Assembly: GCF_025244745.1 (NCBI RefSeq)
Contig: NZ_CP104213.1
Location: 186,001 to 250,000 of the forward strand
Source of the DNA: Deinococcus rubellus
Lineage (GTDB): Bacteria; Deinococcota; Deinococci; Deinococcales; Deinococcaceae
Length of the DNA stretch: 64,000 nucleotides
Direction of reading: 5' to 3'
The number at the start of each line of letters is the position of its first letter. Position 1 is the stretch's first letter. The notes beneath the pieces are model-generated. The model searched no databases. It was not told the origin of the DNA and saw nothing but the letters and a program-made list of their open reading frames with translations. Below, piece by piece: positions 40,356 to 50,194 of this stretch. A program made the translations under genes and the position numbers.

Positions 40356-40386
40356 TTGACAGCAGCTTGGTCGGGGTTTCTAATAC
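40356..40386 (+). promoter_or_regulatory. Candidate promoter of lipoprotein hydrolase gene
   Basis: TTGACA (40356-40361) and TAATAC (40381-40386), with a 19-base spacer, longer than ideal; a TCTAAT overlapping it gives 17. Followed by a GGAGG and the ATG at 40420. Confidence 0.45.
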
Positions 40387-40419
40387 TTCCAGCACATCAC
40401 CACACTTCTGGGAGGATTC

Positions 40420-41802
40420 ATGAACCTGATTGGTCCATGCGCCACGACCCTGCTGATCGGCACCCTGCTGCTGCTGTCCAGTTGCGCCCCTGTCCTGAAT
40501 ACCGCCGCACAGCCGGGCCGCGAGCAAGATACGCGGGTCTTCACGGCGGCGCTGCCCACCACGCCCTCCATCGCCGGGGCCACGCTCTACAAGGGACTGT
40601 ACGCGGGCGAACACGGCCAGGCCAGTTATCTGATCGAAGTGCCGGAGAAGTGGAACGGCAAATTGGTGATGTACGCGCACGGCTACGCTGGGATGGGCGC
40701 GGCACTCACGGTCAGTCCGCCCGCGCTGCGCGAGTACCTGGTGTCGCTGGGCTACGCCTGGGCCGCCTCGAGCTATTCGTCCAACTACTACGACGTGAGA
40801 TCGGGCATCGAGGACACCAACGCCCTGGCCCAGCAGTTCGCCGCGCTGACGCAGGGCAAGTACGCTGCGCCGACGGCAACTTACATCATGGGCGTCTCGA
40901 TGGGCGGCAACGTCGCCGCCGCCGCCGTAGAGGCCGAAACGCTGGCGACAGCCAGGCACAAGGTCAATTACGCCGCCTCCATGCCGCTGTGCGCGGTGCT
41001 CGATCCGCCCTACGAGTTTCAGTGGCTGGGCGACTACACCCTCAACGCCCAGGAACTCGGTGGCTACGGCCCCAGCACGTCTCCGGCCAGCGGGTTTCAG
41101 ACGCTGTTGCCCGACATCAAAGCAGGTCTCTTCAGTGACAGCAGCGGCGATCTGTGGACACCCAACACCGTGCAGGGCACCCGTTTGCGCGACATCGCCC
41201 TGAACCTGACCGGCGGCCCGCGTCCGGTCTTCGACCTCGGCTTCCGGGTGGGAGCCTTGCAGGACGCGGTGCTGAGTACCGGAGGCTCGGACGGCACACT
41301 GAGCGGCATCCTGACCAAGAACTCTTACGGCAACCAGGGCGCGGTGTACCGCTGGACCCAGGGCGACACGCCCACACCCGCCGAAGTCGCCTACAACCAA
41401 GCGGTCTTGCGCACCACCGCCGATCCGAGCGCCAACTTGCCGCGCGCCGACGGCCTGCGCTGGCTCCCGGCCATTCACGCCCAGTTCAAGGTGCCGGTGC
41501 TGACCATGCACACGCTCGGCGACTTCTACGTGCCCTTTGCCCACGAGCAGCACTACCTCAAGATGGCGCAGCAAAACGGCACGTCGGGGCTGCTGGTGCA
41601 GCGGGCCATCCGGGCGGCGGGGCACTGCGAGTTCGTGGGGCCGGAACTGGTGGAAGCCTTCAACGACTGGATGAAATGGGCCAGCGGCGGTCCCAAACCT
41701 GCCGGAGACGACGTGATGACGCCCGGCGTGGTGGCCGACACCAAATACGGCTGCCAGTTTACCCGCACCACCCGGCCCGGCGTGGACCCCTGCACACCGT
41801 AA
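40420..41802 (+). CDS. Lipoprotein alpha/beta hydrolase
   Basis: 460 residues. A signal peptide ends in the lipobox LLLSSC near residue 22. Nucleophile motif GVSMGGN near residue 166, acid candidate in HTLGDFYVP, and His in AAGHCEF near the C-terminus complete the triad. Cys residues ([24 protein letters not shown]) may form disulfides outside the cell. The fold resembles secreted esterases, feruloyl-type or polymer-degrading; substrate unknown. GGGAGG before the ATG. Confidence 0.78.
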   Translation: MNLIGPCATTLLIGTLLLLSSCAPVLNTAAQPGREQDTRVFTAALPTTPSIAGATLYKGLYAGEHGQASYLIEVPEKWNGKLVMYAHGYAGMGAALTVSPPALREYLVSLGYAWAASSYSSNYYDVRSGIEDTNALAQQFAALTQGKYAAPTATYIMGVSMGGNVAAAAVEAETLATARHKVNYAASMPLCAVLDPPYEFQWLGDYTLNAQELGGYGPSTSPASGFQTLLPDIKAGLFSDSSGDLWTPNTVQGTRLRDIALNLTGGPRPVFDLGFRVGALQDAVLSTGGSDGTLSGILTKNSYGNQGAVYRWTQGDTPTPAEVAYNQAVLRTTADPSANLPRADGLRWLPAIHAQFKVPVLTMHTLGDFYVPFAHEQHYLKMAQQNGTSGLLVQRAIRAAGHCEFVGPELVEAFNDWMKWASGGPKPAGDDVMTPGVVADTKYGCQFTRTTRPGVDPCTP

Positions 41803-41872
41803 GCGGGCGTCGTCTCAGCCCCACTTGGGCCCGGCGGCCCGGCCCACCGGAGCGCGGCGCTATCTTGCCTGC

Positions 41873-42769
41873 ATGACCACCCTCCCCCCTACCCCGCCGC
41901 GCAACATCCTCTCCATCCAGTCGTGGGTCAGTTACGGGCATGTCGGCAACGCCGCCGCTGTCTTTCCACTTCAGCGGCTGGGCTTCGAGGTGTGGGCCAT
42001 CAACACCGTGCAGTTTTCCAACCACACTGGCTACGGCGAATGGACCGGACAGGTGTTCGCGCCGGAGGTGGTGGCCGAATTGATTGACGGTATCGAAGCG
42101 CGGGGCGTGCTGCCGAGCTGCAGCGCGGTGCTGAGCGGCTATATGGGCAGCGAGGGCACGGTGGGGGCGGTGATCGGCGCAGTGGAGCGGGTGCGGGCCG
42201 CCAACCCGGACGCCCTCTACTGCTGCGACCCGGTGATGGGTGACTACGGGCGTGGGGTGTTCGTGCGGCCCGAACTGCCGGAGCTGATCGCGGCCCAGGC
42301 CGTGCCGCAGGCCGACATTCTGACACCCAATCAGTTCGAGCTGGAACTGCTGAGCGGGCGGACCGTGCGAACACTGGCCGAGGCCCTCAGCGCCGCCCAG
42401 GAACTGCGAGGCCGGATGCGCGAGGGCGGCCCCCGCGTGGTCGTCGTGACCAGCCTGGTGCGGGTGGACGCGCCGCCGGACAGCATCGAGACGCTGGCCG
42501 TGACGGGCGAGGGCGCGTGGCTGTGCTGCACGCCCATGCTGGCGCTCGATCCGCCGCGCAACGGCACTGGGGACGCCATTGCCGCGCTGTTTCTGGGCCA
42601 GTACCTCGCAAGCGGGCAGGCGGGCGAGGCGCTGGGCCTGAGTACCAGCGCTCTCTACGCTCTGCTGGAAATGACCCACGCCGCTGGCAGCCGTGAGATT
42701 CAGTTGGTGGCCGCGCAGGATGAGTACCGGCAGCCAGGGCGGGTTTTTGGAGCAGAGCGGGTGGGGTGA
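41873..42769 (+). CDS. pdxY: Pyridoxal kinase PdxY
   Basis: 298 residues of the ribokinase-like fold. [30 protein letters not shown] near the start and [13 protein letters not shown] are diagnostic of pyridoxal kinases. The anion hole with catalytic Asp appears as [14 protein letters not shown] near residue 228. Phosphorylates pyridoxal to PLP. TATCTT six bases before the ATG; other starts extend into the previous gene's flank. Confidence 0.9.
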   Translation: MTTLPPTPPRNILSIQSWVSYGHVGNAAAVFPLQRLGFEVWAINTVQFSNHTGYGEWTGQVFAPEVVAELIDGIEARGVLPSCSAVLSGYMGSEGTVGAVIGAVERVRAANPDALYCCDPVMGDYGRGVFVRPELPELIAAQAVPQADILTPNQFELELLSGRTVRTLAEALSAAQELRGRMREGGPRVVVVTSLVRVDAPPDSIETLAVTGEGAWLCCTPMLALDPPRNGTGDAIAALFLGQYLASGQAGEALGLSTSALYALLEMTHAAGSREIQLVAAQDEYRQPGRVFGAERVG

Positions 42770-42901
42770 GGTGCAGTGGGGTCAACCACCGACCTCCGCT
42801 CCACCTCTGCCTTCCTACAACATGTTGCGCCACGATTTTCGAGCCGGACTCTCAAAGTGACGATAATTTCACATTTGTGTGTGTAGCTGGGTCTCCAAAA
42901 A

Positions 42902-42930
42902 TTGAGACCAATGTAAGACTGCTCTATTAA
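42902..42930 (+). promoter_or_regulatory. Promoter of the pilus locus
   Basis: TTGAGA (42902-42907), 17-base spacer, TATTAA (42925-42930), in an AT-rich stretch. Predicted RNA start near 42937, about 85 bases before the first subunit gene. Confidence 0.6.
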
Positions 42931-42941
42931 GCTGAAGAAGC

Positions 42942-42953
42942 TCAAGTACTTGA
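42942..42953. promoter_or_regulatory. Perfect palindrome, candidate operator
   Basis: TCAAGTACTTGA is a 12-bp perfect palindrome lying just after the predicted transcription start of the pilus locus, where a bound repressor would block elongation. Confidence 0.5.
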
Positions 42954-42987
42954 CGCCCAGCGATCTAAACACGCTCTGTTTTGTTCA

Positions 42988-43007
42988 AACGCTCCATAGA
43001 GAGCGTT
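42988..43007 (+). promoter_or_regulatory. Leader stem-loop before first pilus subunit
   Basis: AACGCTC-CATAGA-GAGCGTT: a 7-bp stem ending 13 bases before the start codon. It may affect ribosome access or mRNA stability. Confidence 0.45.
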
Positions 43008-43020
43008 ATGAGGTCTTGGC

Positions 43021-43548
43021 ATGATGAAAAAAAGTTTGACAACACTCCTCGCTTTGGCCTGCTGCTCCAGCCTGGCCGTTCCGGTGACTCAGCAAGGCAC
43101 CGGCAGCAATTTCAACACCTTCGGCGTAAACTCTAGCGTGGGCGATTCCTGCACCATGAGTCAGGCCGCTGATGTCAATGTCGGCCCGCTGTACTGGACG
43201 CAGTCGGCCAACACGGTCAACGGCAACACCGACGTGACAATTAACTGCAATACTGGTGCCAAGTACAAGCTGGGAGTTTCGGAGCCTGTCACCCTGACAA
43301 AAAGCGGTGAGCTTATTCCGTTGGTGGTTGTTGTGGCTCCGCCTGCGATTGTCGTTGCCAACAACCTCTTTAACAGGCCCTTTGTCTCCGGGCAGCCTGC
43401 TGGATTCTTAAGACCATTAGATAACAGCAATACTGCTGGTGGACGCACCTTTCCTATTAACGTCACCGTGACGAAGCCCACCCGCTTTCAGCGCGGCGGG
43501 CAATACAGCACCACCGTCGCCGTAACGCTGACCGTTGTGGCTCCCTAA
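43021..43548 (+). CDS. SCPU-domain pilus subunit 1
   Basis: 175 residues. Signal peptide (1-20), then the spore-coat-protein-U (SCPU) domain used as the subunit fold of archaic chaperone-usher pili. VGDSCTMSQ near residue 42 and the second Cys in INCNTGAKYKL form the conserved disulfide. A hydrophobic insert (LIPLVVVVAPPAIVVANNLF) is unusual and may be a subunit-contact patch. ATGATG start; the second ATG is equally possible. First gene of the locus. Confidence 0.82.
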   Translation: MMKKSLTTLLALACCSSLAVPVTQQGTGSNFNTFGVNSSVGDSCTMSQAADVNVGPLYWTQSANTVNGNTDVTINCNTGAKYKLGVSEPVTLTKSGELIPLVVVVAPPAIVVANNLFNRPFVSGQPAGFLRPLDNSNTAGGRTFPINVTVTKPTRFQRGGQYSTTVAVTLTVVAP

Positions 43549-43606
43549 ACCTGACTCCAGCCACTGACCCCGCAACCACTCGCCCTCTCTCTATTCAGGA
43601 GTCCAT

Positions 43607-44113
43607 ATGAAATATCTCGTTCTTGCCGCCGCCCTGCTCACCTCCGCCGCCTTCGCCGTCCCCGCCACTGGACCCGTGACCCAGAACGGTACCGGCAGCC
43701 AATCCAACAGCTTTCAGATCAATGCGACTGTGGGCGACGCCTGCACCATGAGTCAGCCCGGCGATGTGACCATTCCGGTGATGTACTGGACGCAGTCAGC
43801 CGACGCAGCCACAGGCACCACCACTGTCAACGTGATGTGCAATACCGGCGCAAACTTCCGGGTGGACGTGAGTCCCACCCCGATTACCCTGACCAACTCG
43901 TCCACCAAGACCGGCACGAAAACCCTCACCGCCACGGTCACTGGACAGAGCATAGGTGATGAAAGCTCAGGTGCCGGTAACGCTGCCAACACCCTCCTTG
44001 GCTACACTAAAACCCTGACGGTATCGGTCCCCAAACCTGTCCAGGACAACATTCAGGGCAGCTACACCGGCACTGCCACAGTCACCCTGTCTGTGTTGGC
44101 CTCGACCCCCTGA
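43607..44113 (+). CDS. SCPU-domain pilus subunit 2
   Basis: 168 residues. Signal peptide (1-20), TQNGTGSQSNSFQINATVGD then ACTMSQPGDV near residue 45, and the matching second Cys in MCNTGANFRV. It closely parallels subunit 1 and probably is the main or an accessory pilin. AGGAG upstream of the ATG at good spacing. Followed by a 24-bp perfect stem-loop at 44161-44220. Confidence 0.84.
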   Translation: MKYLVLAAALLTSAAFAVPATGPVTQNGTGSQSNSFQINATVGDACTMSQPGDVTIPVMYWTQSADAATGTTTVNVMCNTGANFRVDVSPTPITLTNSSTKTGTKTLTATVTGQSIGDESSGAGNAANTLLGYTKTLTVSVPKPVQDNIQGSYTGTATVTLSVLASTP

Positions 44114-44160
44114 TTTTAAGATCAAGAATAGAAACGGCCTCAGCATTTTGATGTCGTCAC

Positions 44161-44220
44161 AGCTTGGACATTGAAGGGAAGCCGCTATTCATTAGACGGC
44201 TTCCCTTCAATGTCCAAGCT
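44161..44220 (+). other. Perfect 24-bp stem-loop inside the pilus locus
   Basis: Arm 44161-44184 is the exact reverse complement of 44197-44220, around a 12-base loop. No T-run follows, so it resembles a processing or stabilising hairpin more than a terminator. It separates the subunit genes from chaperone and usher, and could keep subunit mRNA abundant while limiting downstream expression. Confidence 0.75.
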
Positions 44221-44321
44221 GTATTTAGAGTATTTAGAATGGTATGACCCAGAAATTTCCGGACAGTTGGGTTCGACTGGCGCTTGAAAGAAATTTAAAA
44301 GAAAAGAAGTTTACTCTGTTC

Positions 44322-44349
44322 TTGTTATTCTATCGGTCTGATCTATACA
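44322..44349 (+). promoter_or_regulatory. Second promoter, chaperone-usher genes
   Basis: TTGTTA (44322-44327), 16-base spacer, TATACA (44344-44349), about 25 bases before the chaperone ATG. A GGGAGG ribosome binding site follows. Confidence 0.6.
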
Positions 44350-44373
44350 AAGCTTGGCTTTTCGGGAGGAATT

Positions 44374-45105
44374 ATGTGGTTTGTGAGCCGTATCAACCGC
44401 TCTATACTGGGGCGCTGCCTGGTTGGCCTGAGCTTGCTCACCCTGGCTGTTCCGTCTGCTCAGGCGGCCACCGCCCTGTCGTTTGCGCCAATTTCGCTGA
44501 AAATGGTGGGCAACCAGCGGGCCACTTCGCTGACCCTGCGAAATGTCTCGGATCAAACCGCCAGCTTCAGGCTTGAACTCAATCAATGGACACAGAACGG
44601 CGAAGATCTCTATGCCCCCACCCGCGATCTGATTGTCAATCCAAGTGGTTTTACCCTGACGCCCGGCCAGGAACAGACCATTCGGATCGCACGGCGTGGC
44701 AACGCCGCAGACACCAACGAACATGCTTACCGGGTCTTTATTCAGGAATTGCCGCCCCAGGCAGTAGACGGGCCAGACGGCTCCGTCAAGATCACCACGC
44801 TCTACCGGCTCAGCTTGCCACTGATGCTGTCTGCGGTGGGCGCAGCACCAAAACTGAGCTTTGCCCTGGAGCGCAGCAGTGACGGCCTGGCGGTGGTGGC
44901 GTCCAACAGTGGCAACCTCTATACCACCCTGACCGACGTGGAGCTGAGCGTGGACGGCCAGAAACTTGAAGTGCCTTCTTTCAACTTGCTGGGGGGCGGC
45001 TCGATGCGCTTTGCAGTCAGCGGCGCTGCCCCCACGACGGCGGAAGTCGGTTTGCAATTTACTCAGAACCAAGCGGTTCAGCAGTTTACTTTACGTGCGC
45101 CTTAA
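44374..45105 (+). CDS. Periplasmic pilus chaperone (PapD-like)
   Basis: 243 residues with a signal peptide (1-30). Two Ig-like domains: the first holds the G1-strand-like LVVNPSGFTLTPGQEQTIRIAR, where the Arg and alternating hydrophobics cap a subunit; the second is at about 150-240. It donates a strand to SCPU subunits and delivers them to the usher. GGGAGG before the ATG. Its stop is two bases from the usher start. Confidence 0.85.
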   Translation: MWFVSRINRSILGRCLVGLSLLTLAVPSAQAATALSFAPISLKMVGNQRATSLTLRNVSDQTASFRLELNQWTQNGEDLYAPTRDLIVNPSGFTLTPGQEQTIRIARRGNAADTNEHAYRVFIQELPPQAVDGPDGSVKITTLYRLSLPLMLSAVGAAPKLSFALERSSDGLAVVASNSGNLYTTLTDVELSVDGQKLEVPSFNLLGGGSMRFAVSGAAPTTAEVGLQFTQNQAVQQFTLRAP

Positions 45106-45106
45106 T

Positions 45107-47389
45107 ATGGCTGCCCGACAGGTTCAGCAGCATGTTCAGTGGAGCAAACGGGCGTGGATGGCCCTGACCCTGAGTCTGTGCAGCGGCCTCGTAATGCCCG
45201 CCTCGGCACAAGGCGGGCCTGGTCAGGACTTGGCCAATGGGCCGTCCACCAGTAGCGACACTTGTTTTTCGGGCGAAAGTCTACTGGTTCAACTGATGAT
45301 CGGCGGCACAGACCGGGGTGTGCAGGTCGTGTATCTCACCCCTGATCAGCAGCTCTGGCTGCCGCTGAGCGCGCTGACAGTGTCTGAACGCAACTACGGC
45401 GGCGCGGTGGAGGTCTGCGAGGGCGAGCGCTACGTGCCACTACGGCCTGAAGTCGTTCGTAAGCTTGACCGCCTGGGCCTGACCCTCAATGTGGCAGCCA
45501 ATTTTGATGTGTTGGGCAGCTCCATGCAGCTTCTCCAGATTCAGCCGCTGACGCGCACCAGCAATATCGGTTTGTGGCAACTGGGCTATAGCCTGGCCGC
45601 CGACGGCAATCTGAAAAGCAATCAATTCAACGAACAGGGCGAATTGAACGCCCAGTATCTGCGCGGGCCGCTTAGTACTCAATTCGGCTACCGCCAACTC
45701 TATAGCGGCACTACCTTCAGTCAGCGGCTCAACGCCCGCGCCGCCTGGCAATTCTCGCCGCAGTTCAGCGCTGGAGTCTTTGGGCGCACTGGCATCGCCG
45801 CGCAGCCTGCCGCGCTGGGCGTGCAGGCTGACTACGCCCGGTTACTTCCGAACGAGGTGCCGCCGATCACGCTTGAATTGCCCGCCGACAGCGACATTGA
45901 AGTGCTGCTGGATGGCCGCACCGTTCAGGCGTTCCAGGCACCCGCAGGCCAGTTGACGCTGCGCGGCTTGCAGCCTCAAACCCTTCAGGGCGAGGTTGAA
46001 GTGCGGTACCGCGTCGGCAGCCAAACTCAGACCCAACGCTTTGCCTATCAACTGCCCAATCTCAACCGGGCGGGGAGTTTCAGTATCAGTGGAGCAACGG
46101 GCTGGCAACAGGGTGATGGGCTGACAGCGGTCGTCAACGCCAATTTGCTCATTACGCCGCAGTTCACCGCACAACTGGCCGGTGAACTGGTCGGCACACG
46201 CCGCCACCTGAATGTGGCCGCCTACTACACCACGCTTCAACACACCAGCCCCACGCTCAACCCGCTCAAGTCCGGCCCCACTTCTTTGAGTCAGACGGCC
46301 AGCATCAGCGCCGATCTCAGCACCCTCGAAAACAACCAACTAAATGGTGTCTACACCGCCCGCTACAGTCTGGCAGGTGACCGGGCTCAGGCGGCGATCT
46401 ACGGAACCTATACCCAAAGTCCTGACTTTCAGCAGCACAACGAGCAAACGGCGCTGGGTCTTGACGGCAGCTGGGTACTCAGTCCGCAGATTGCCCTGCT
46501 TGGCAAAGCCGAATACCGACTGTCAGGCACCATCGCCGGACAAGCAGCAGTGCAGTGGCAAACTGAGCGCGCCAGTGCCACCCTATCCAGCGAATTCAGC
46601 AGTACCGGACGCCTGCGCTTCGGCTTACAGGCCCGCTACCGCCTGGACAATGTCAGCAGCCTGAGCGCTTCGGCCGCAGTAGGCGCTCCCCAGACAGCCG
46701 GTGCCGCGCCCGACTACACGGCCACGCTGGATTACAACCGCGCCATCGGCCCAGACCGCTTGAGTCTGCGCTACAGCGCACCCAGTGAACTCTCAGCAGC
46801 CTACGAATTTAACCGGGGAGTACAGGGCGGTGTGGCGGCCAGCACCAACGGCACAGTGGCGGCCCGCATCTCAGGGAGCTTGATAGCCGTCGGCGGCCAG
46901 ATCAGCAGTGCCAGTGACCAGACCGGCGTTGCGGCGCTGCTCCTCAGAACGGGCATCGGGGACGTGCCGATCAGTCTCAATGGCGTAGTCCGTGGCCTGA
47001 CCAATCCTCAAGGTGATCTGGTACTGACCGGCCTGAATCTGCAAACGCCGCTTGACGTGCGCGTCAATGAAGACGACTTGCCGATTGAAATCAGTTACCA
47101 CCAGGCCAGCCTCAGCCTGAATCTCAGTCAAGTTGGCGTCTCGGTATACGACTGGCGGGGCAATTTCACTCGTTCCCGCTTCGTGCCCGTCCGCTGGTCG
47201 GCCACCGAACTGGCAGCGTACAGCACACTGGAATTACCTGGCGGCCAGCAGCTTTATGCTGACGAAGCAGGGCAGATCTTGTTGCCACCCGTCGGCGAAG
47301 TCACGGCAGTACTGAGAAGTGAGGACGGCAAACGCCGCTGCACAGTCGCGCTTAATGACACGGCAAAGGACTTCACATGTACACCCTGA
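45107..47389 (+). CDS. Outer-membrane pilus usher
   Basis: 760 residues from ATG 45107, directly after the chaperone stop; the frame upstream lies within the chaperone gene. Signal peptide (about 1-37). An N-terminal region (about 45-150) should bind chaperone-subunit complexes, then comes a beta barrel of about 500 residues with alternating aromatic strands (LGYSLAADGNLKSNQFNEQ, YRQLYSGTTFSQRLNARAAW). A C-terminal part (about 640-760) has beta-domain features and two Cys (RRCTVALNDTAKDFTCTP). The usher secretes and assembles the pilus. It overlaps the next gene by 13 bases. Confidence 0.85.
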   Translation: MAARQVQQHVQWSKRAWMALTLSLCSGLVMPASAQGGPGQDLANGPSTSSDTCFSGESLLVQLMIGGTDRGVQVVYLTPDQQLWLPLSALTVSERNYGGAVEVCEGERYVPLRPEVVRKLDRLGLTLNVAANFDVLGSSMQLLQIQPLTRTSNIGLWQLGYSLAADGNLKSNQFNEQGELNAQYLRGPLSTQFGYRQLYSGTTFSQRLNARAAWQFSPQFSAGVFGRTGIAAQPAALGVQADYARLLPNEVPPITLELPADSDIEVLLDGRTVQAFQAPAGQLTLRGLQPQTLQGEVEVRYRVGSQTQTQRFAYQLPNLNRAGSFSISGATGWQQGDGLTAVVNANLLITPQFTAQLAGELVGTRRHLNVAAYYTTLQHTSPTLNPLKSGPTSLSQTASISADLSTLENNQLNGVYTARYSLAGDRAQAAIYGTYTQSPDFQQHNEQTALGLDGSWVLSPQIALLGKAEYRLSGTIAGQAAVQWQTERASATLSSEFSSTGRLRFGLQARYRLDNVSSLSASAAVGAPQTAGAAPDYTATLDYNRAIGPDRLSLRYSAPSELSAAYEFNRGVQGGVAASTNGTVAARISGSLIAVGGQISSASDQTGVAALLLRTGIGDVPISLNGVVRGLTNPQGDLVLTGLNLQTPLDVRVNEDDLPIEISYHQASLSLNLSQVGVSVYDWRGNFTRSRFVPVRWSATELAAYSTLELPGGQQLYADEAGQILLPPVGEVTAVLRSEDGKRRCTVALNDTAKDFTCTP

Positions 47390-47895
47390 ACAGCCTCACC
47401 CGGTTTGCTGTTGCCCTGAAACACACCCTGAACAAATCTATGGTCGCCGCCGCGCTTCTCGGCTCACTGGGCGCGGCTGGGGCGACAAGCTGTATCCTGT
47501 CAGCCAATGACGTGGCGCTGCCGACGTATTACTGGACGACACCCACCGCGCTGATCTACGCTCCAACGGTGGCGACACTGGCGTGTACTGCCGAGACGCC
47601 GAGCGATGTCAACGTGAGTGTGTCATTGGACACGCCGAGCGAGAGCGGCGGGATGCACTCCCTGACCAGCGGATTAGAGCACTTGCTCTACCGCATCTCG
47701 CTGCCGGGCATGCAGGGACTCCAGCCCTGGGGAAATGGTCAAGCTGGAAGCGTCGTGTTTGAACGTAGTCTCAGCAACATGACCTCCACCAGCCTCAACA
47801 TCACGCCGACCCTTGAAGTGCCGCCCGGTCAGCGGGTGCGCGGCGGCAACTACGGCGCGACCCTCAACCTGACCATGAACATGCTTGCACCTTGA
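47377..47895 (+). CDS. SCPU-domain pilus subunit 3 (tip/adhesin candidate)
   Basis: 172 residues. The N-terminal stretch (about 1-42) ends in a signal-like VAAALLGSLGAAGATSC. SCPU features: SCILSANDVALPTYYW and LACTAETPSDVNVSV. Longer and less like subunits 1 and 2, and last in the locus, as tip subunits often are. ATG at 47377 overlaps the usher stop; the in-frame ATG at 47440 could also serve, as its signal peptide would be shorter. Confidence 0.78.
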   Translation: MYTLNSLTRFAVALKHTLNKSMVAAALLGSLGAAGATSCILSANDVALPTYYWTTPTALIYAPTVATLACTAETPSDVNVSVSLDTPSESGGMHSLTSGLEHLLYRISLPGMQGLQPWGNGQAGSVVFERSLSNMTSTSLNITPTLEVPPGQRVRGGNYGATLNLTMNMLAP

Positions 47896-47945
47896 GGGGC
47901 ATCTGCTGGTAAATCCGGTCCACTTTCCCGCGCTACACTTTCCCC

Positions 47946-48686
47946 ATGAGTGATCAGTCCATTCGGCTCACCTCCCAGGGTGAGGTCGCCACCCTGACCA
48001 TCGTGTCCAAAAAAGGCAGCATGGGACCGGTCTTCTGGCGCGAGATGGCCGAAGCCTTGCCTCAACTCGGCTCAGCCAGGGCGCTTATCATTCGCGGCGA
48101 GGAACTCTTCAGCGCTGGGCTGGACGTGAAGTCGTCGGCCCAGAGCATCGGCGAGTCGCTCGGCAATCTGGAGAAGTTCCGTGCCCAGGTCGCCCCGATG
48201 CACACGGCCTTCGAGGGCATTGCGTCGCTGCCGATTCCGGTGATCGCTGCTGTGCACGGCTGGTGCATCGGCGCGGGCACCGAACTGATCTCGGCCTGTG
48301 ACATCCGCCTGTGCAGCGCGGACGCCCGCTTCAGCTTGCCAGAAGTGCGGCTGGGCATTGCCGCCGATCTGGGTGGCCTCCAGCGCCTCCCCGGTATCGT
48401 GGGCCAGGGCTGGGCAAGACAACTGGCCCTCACCGGAGAGCCGATAGACGCTGCCAGAGCCGAGCGCATCGGCCTGGTGACGGAGGTGCTGGACACTCCT
48501 GAGTTGCTGTTTGAACGCGCCGAGCAATTGGCCGCCCATCTCGCCACACTGCCGCCGAAAGCGCTGGAAGGCACCAAGAAAGTGCTAAACGCTGCCCTAC
48601 CCCATGCCGAAAGCCTGAGTCAGGCGGTGGACTGGAATGCGCAGCATATGACGGCAGAAGGGTTAGCAGCGGCGTTTCGGAAGTAA
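47946..48686 (+). CDS. Dienoyl-CoA isomerase-like enoyl-CoA hydratase
   Basis: 246 residues of the crotonase fold. Oxyanion-hole [10 protein letters not shown] near residue 58 and [16 protein letters not shown] near 102. [19 protein letters not shown] near residue 128 keeps Glu and Asp as in delta(3,5)-delta(2,4)-dienoyl-CoA isomerases, and lacks the second Glu of hydratases. Shifts double bonds in unsaturated fatty acyl-CoA. TACACT six bases before the ATG. Upstream of a dienoyl-CoA reductase-like gene. Confidence 0.8.
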   Translation: MSDQSIRLTSQGEVATLTIVSKKGSMGPVFWREMAEALPQLGSARALIIRGEELFSAGLDVKSSAQSIGESLGNLEKFRAQVAPMHTAFEGIASLPIPVIAAVHGWCIGAGTELISACDIRLCSADARFSLPEVRLGIAADLGGLQRLPGIVGQGWARQLALTGEPIDAARAERIGLVTEVLDTPELLFERAEQLAAHLATLPPKALEGTKKVLNAALPHAESLSQAVDWNAQHMTAEGLAAAFRK

Positions 48687-48757
48687 GAAATTTCGGTCTA
48701 CTCACCACCTCCTTCTCAGCCACCACCAAGCCAAACACCGCGACCACAAGGAGCCAC

Positions 48758-49603
48758 ATGACCCAGCCCCACCCCGCCTCCTCCACCTTCCGCCCCGATC
48801 TGCTGGCAGGGAAGCACGCCCTGATTACCGGCGGCGGCAGCGGTATCAACCTCGGCATCGCCCAGAGCTTCGCGGCGCACGGCTGCGCGATCACGATTCT
48901 GGGACGCAATCTGGAGAAGGCCCAGAACGCGGCAGCGGGCATCGTGGCGGACGGCGGCAGGGCCATTGGCGTCAGCGCCGACGTGCGCGACTTCGCGGCC
49001 ATGCAGGCGGCAGTGGCGCAGGCCGTCGCCGCACACGGCGACTTCGACATCGTGCTGGCAGGCGCGGCGGGCAACTTCCCGGCCCCGGTGGACGGCATCT
49101 CGCCCAACGGCTTCAAGACGGTGGTGGAGATTGACCTGATCGGCACCTACCACACCATCAAGGCGGCGGCCCCACACCTCAAGACGCCTGGCGGCAACGT
49201 GCTGAGCATCAGCGCCTACGGCGTGCCGGTGCCGATGCAGGCGCATGTGGTGGCGGCCAAGGCGGGTGTGGACGCCCTGACACAGACCCTGGCCATCGAG
49301 TGGGGGCTGCGCGGCGTGCGCGTCAACGCCATCATCCCCGGCCCGATTGACGGCACCGAGGGCATGGCACGTCTGGCTCCCGACGAGAAGACGCGCGGAC
49401 AATTTACCCGCACCGTGCCGCTGGGCCGCTTCGGCGTGCCGCAGGACATCGCCAACGCGGCCCTGTTTCTGGTGTCGGACGCGGCCAGCTACGTCACGGG
49501 CGTCATTCTGCCTGTCGACGGCGGCCAGAACATGCTCGGCGGCGCGCCGCAGTATCAGATGTATCTGGCGATGCAGGCGGCGGAAAAGGCCAAGTCTAGC
49601 TAA
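48758..49603 (+). CDS. 2,4-dienoyl-CoA reductase-like SDR
   Basis: 281 residues. Cofactor motif [11 protein letters not shown] near 27, NAG-like AGAAGNF near 105, and Pro-Gly near 200. [31 protein letters not shown] closely resembles the peroxisomal 2,4-dienoyl-CoA reductase type, which lacks the usual SDR Tyr arrangement (here SAYGVPVP). NADPH reduction of dienoyl-CoA during breakdown of unsaturated fatty acids. AAGGAG before the ATG. Pairs functionally with the isomerase gene upstream. Confidence 0.82.
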   Translation: MTQPHPASSTFRPDLLAGKHALITGGGSGINLGIAQSFAAHGCAITILGRNLEKAQNAAAGIVADGGRAIGVSADVRDFAAMQAAVAQAVAAHGDFDIVLAGAAGNFPAPVDGISPNGFKTVVEIDLIGTYHTIKAAAPHLKTPGGNVLSISAYGVPVPMQAHVVAAKAGVDALTQTLAIEWGLRGVRVNAIIPGPIDGTEGMARLAPDEKTRGQFTRTVPLGRFGVPQDIANAALFLVSDAASYVTGVILPVDGGQNMLGGAPQYQMYLAMQAAEKAKSS

Positions 49604-50118
49604 GCGCCCCCAGGCCCGCCGCCCATCCGCCCCGCCGCCGTGGCCCTGCGCCCGCTGGCCTCTACAAGCTTGCCCGCCTGACCCAGCCCGAAGGTGGGCA
49701 TATCCACGTACACGGTCTCGTACTGGCCTGCGGCCACCCGGTAGGTTTCGTGCCAGATGCCCACCGCGCCGCCCGACTTGCGCGCGTTCTGGTTGAAGGC
49801 CTGCCAGGCCGGAAGGTGAACGTGTTCGCGTGACTGGGCGTAGGCATTGAGGTGCTCACTGCTGCGCCAGAACTGAATCAGGGTCAGACCCGCAAAACGC
49901 CCGCCGAGAAGTCCGAGTTCCGGGTGCTTAGACAGCTCTGCAATCATCTTTGGCATCGCCAGAAACACTGGCAGCCAGGCCGACACTTTCCAGGGCTGGT
50001 TCACCCGCATCCCGATCATGAACACCACGAAGTCGCCTTCCAGTTGGGCGGTCACACGCCTGGTAACTGGCCTGGCGCTGGCGGCCACAGTCTCGTTCGG
50101 CATCTTGCTGGACGTCAT
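49600..50118 (-). CDS. DUF4188 protein
   Basis: 172 residues from ATG 50118, with GGGGAG upstream. [31 protein letters not shown] and [26 protein letters not shown] match DUF4188 (a ferredoxin-like fold related to dimeric monooxygenases). Reaction unknown. Divergent from the PadR regulator, which is its likely controller. The stop overlaps the SDR gene's stop by four bases. Confidence 0.8.
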   Translation of the reverse strand: MTSSKMPNETVAASARPVTRRVTAQLEGDFVVFMIGMRVNQPWKVSAWLPVFLAMPKMIAELSKHPELGLLGGRFAGLTLIQFWRSSEHLNAYAQSREHVHLPAWQAFNQNARKSGGAVGIWHETYRVAAGQYETVYVDMPTFGLGQAGKLVEASGRRATAAGRMGGGPGGA

Positions 50119-50194
50119 GATTTCTCCCCGACCCCCCACCATCCAATTTAAATGGTCTAGTTTGGACGGTCTGAAGAAAGTGTAGACTTCGGAG

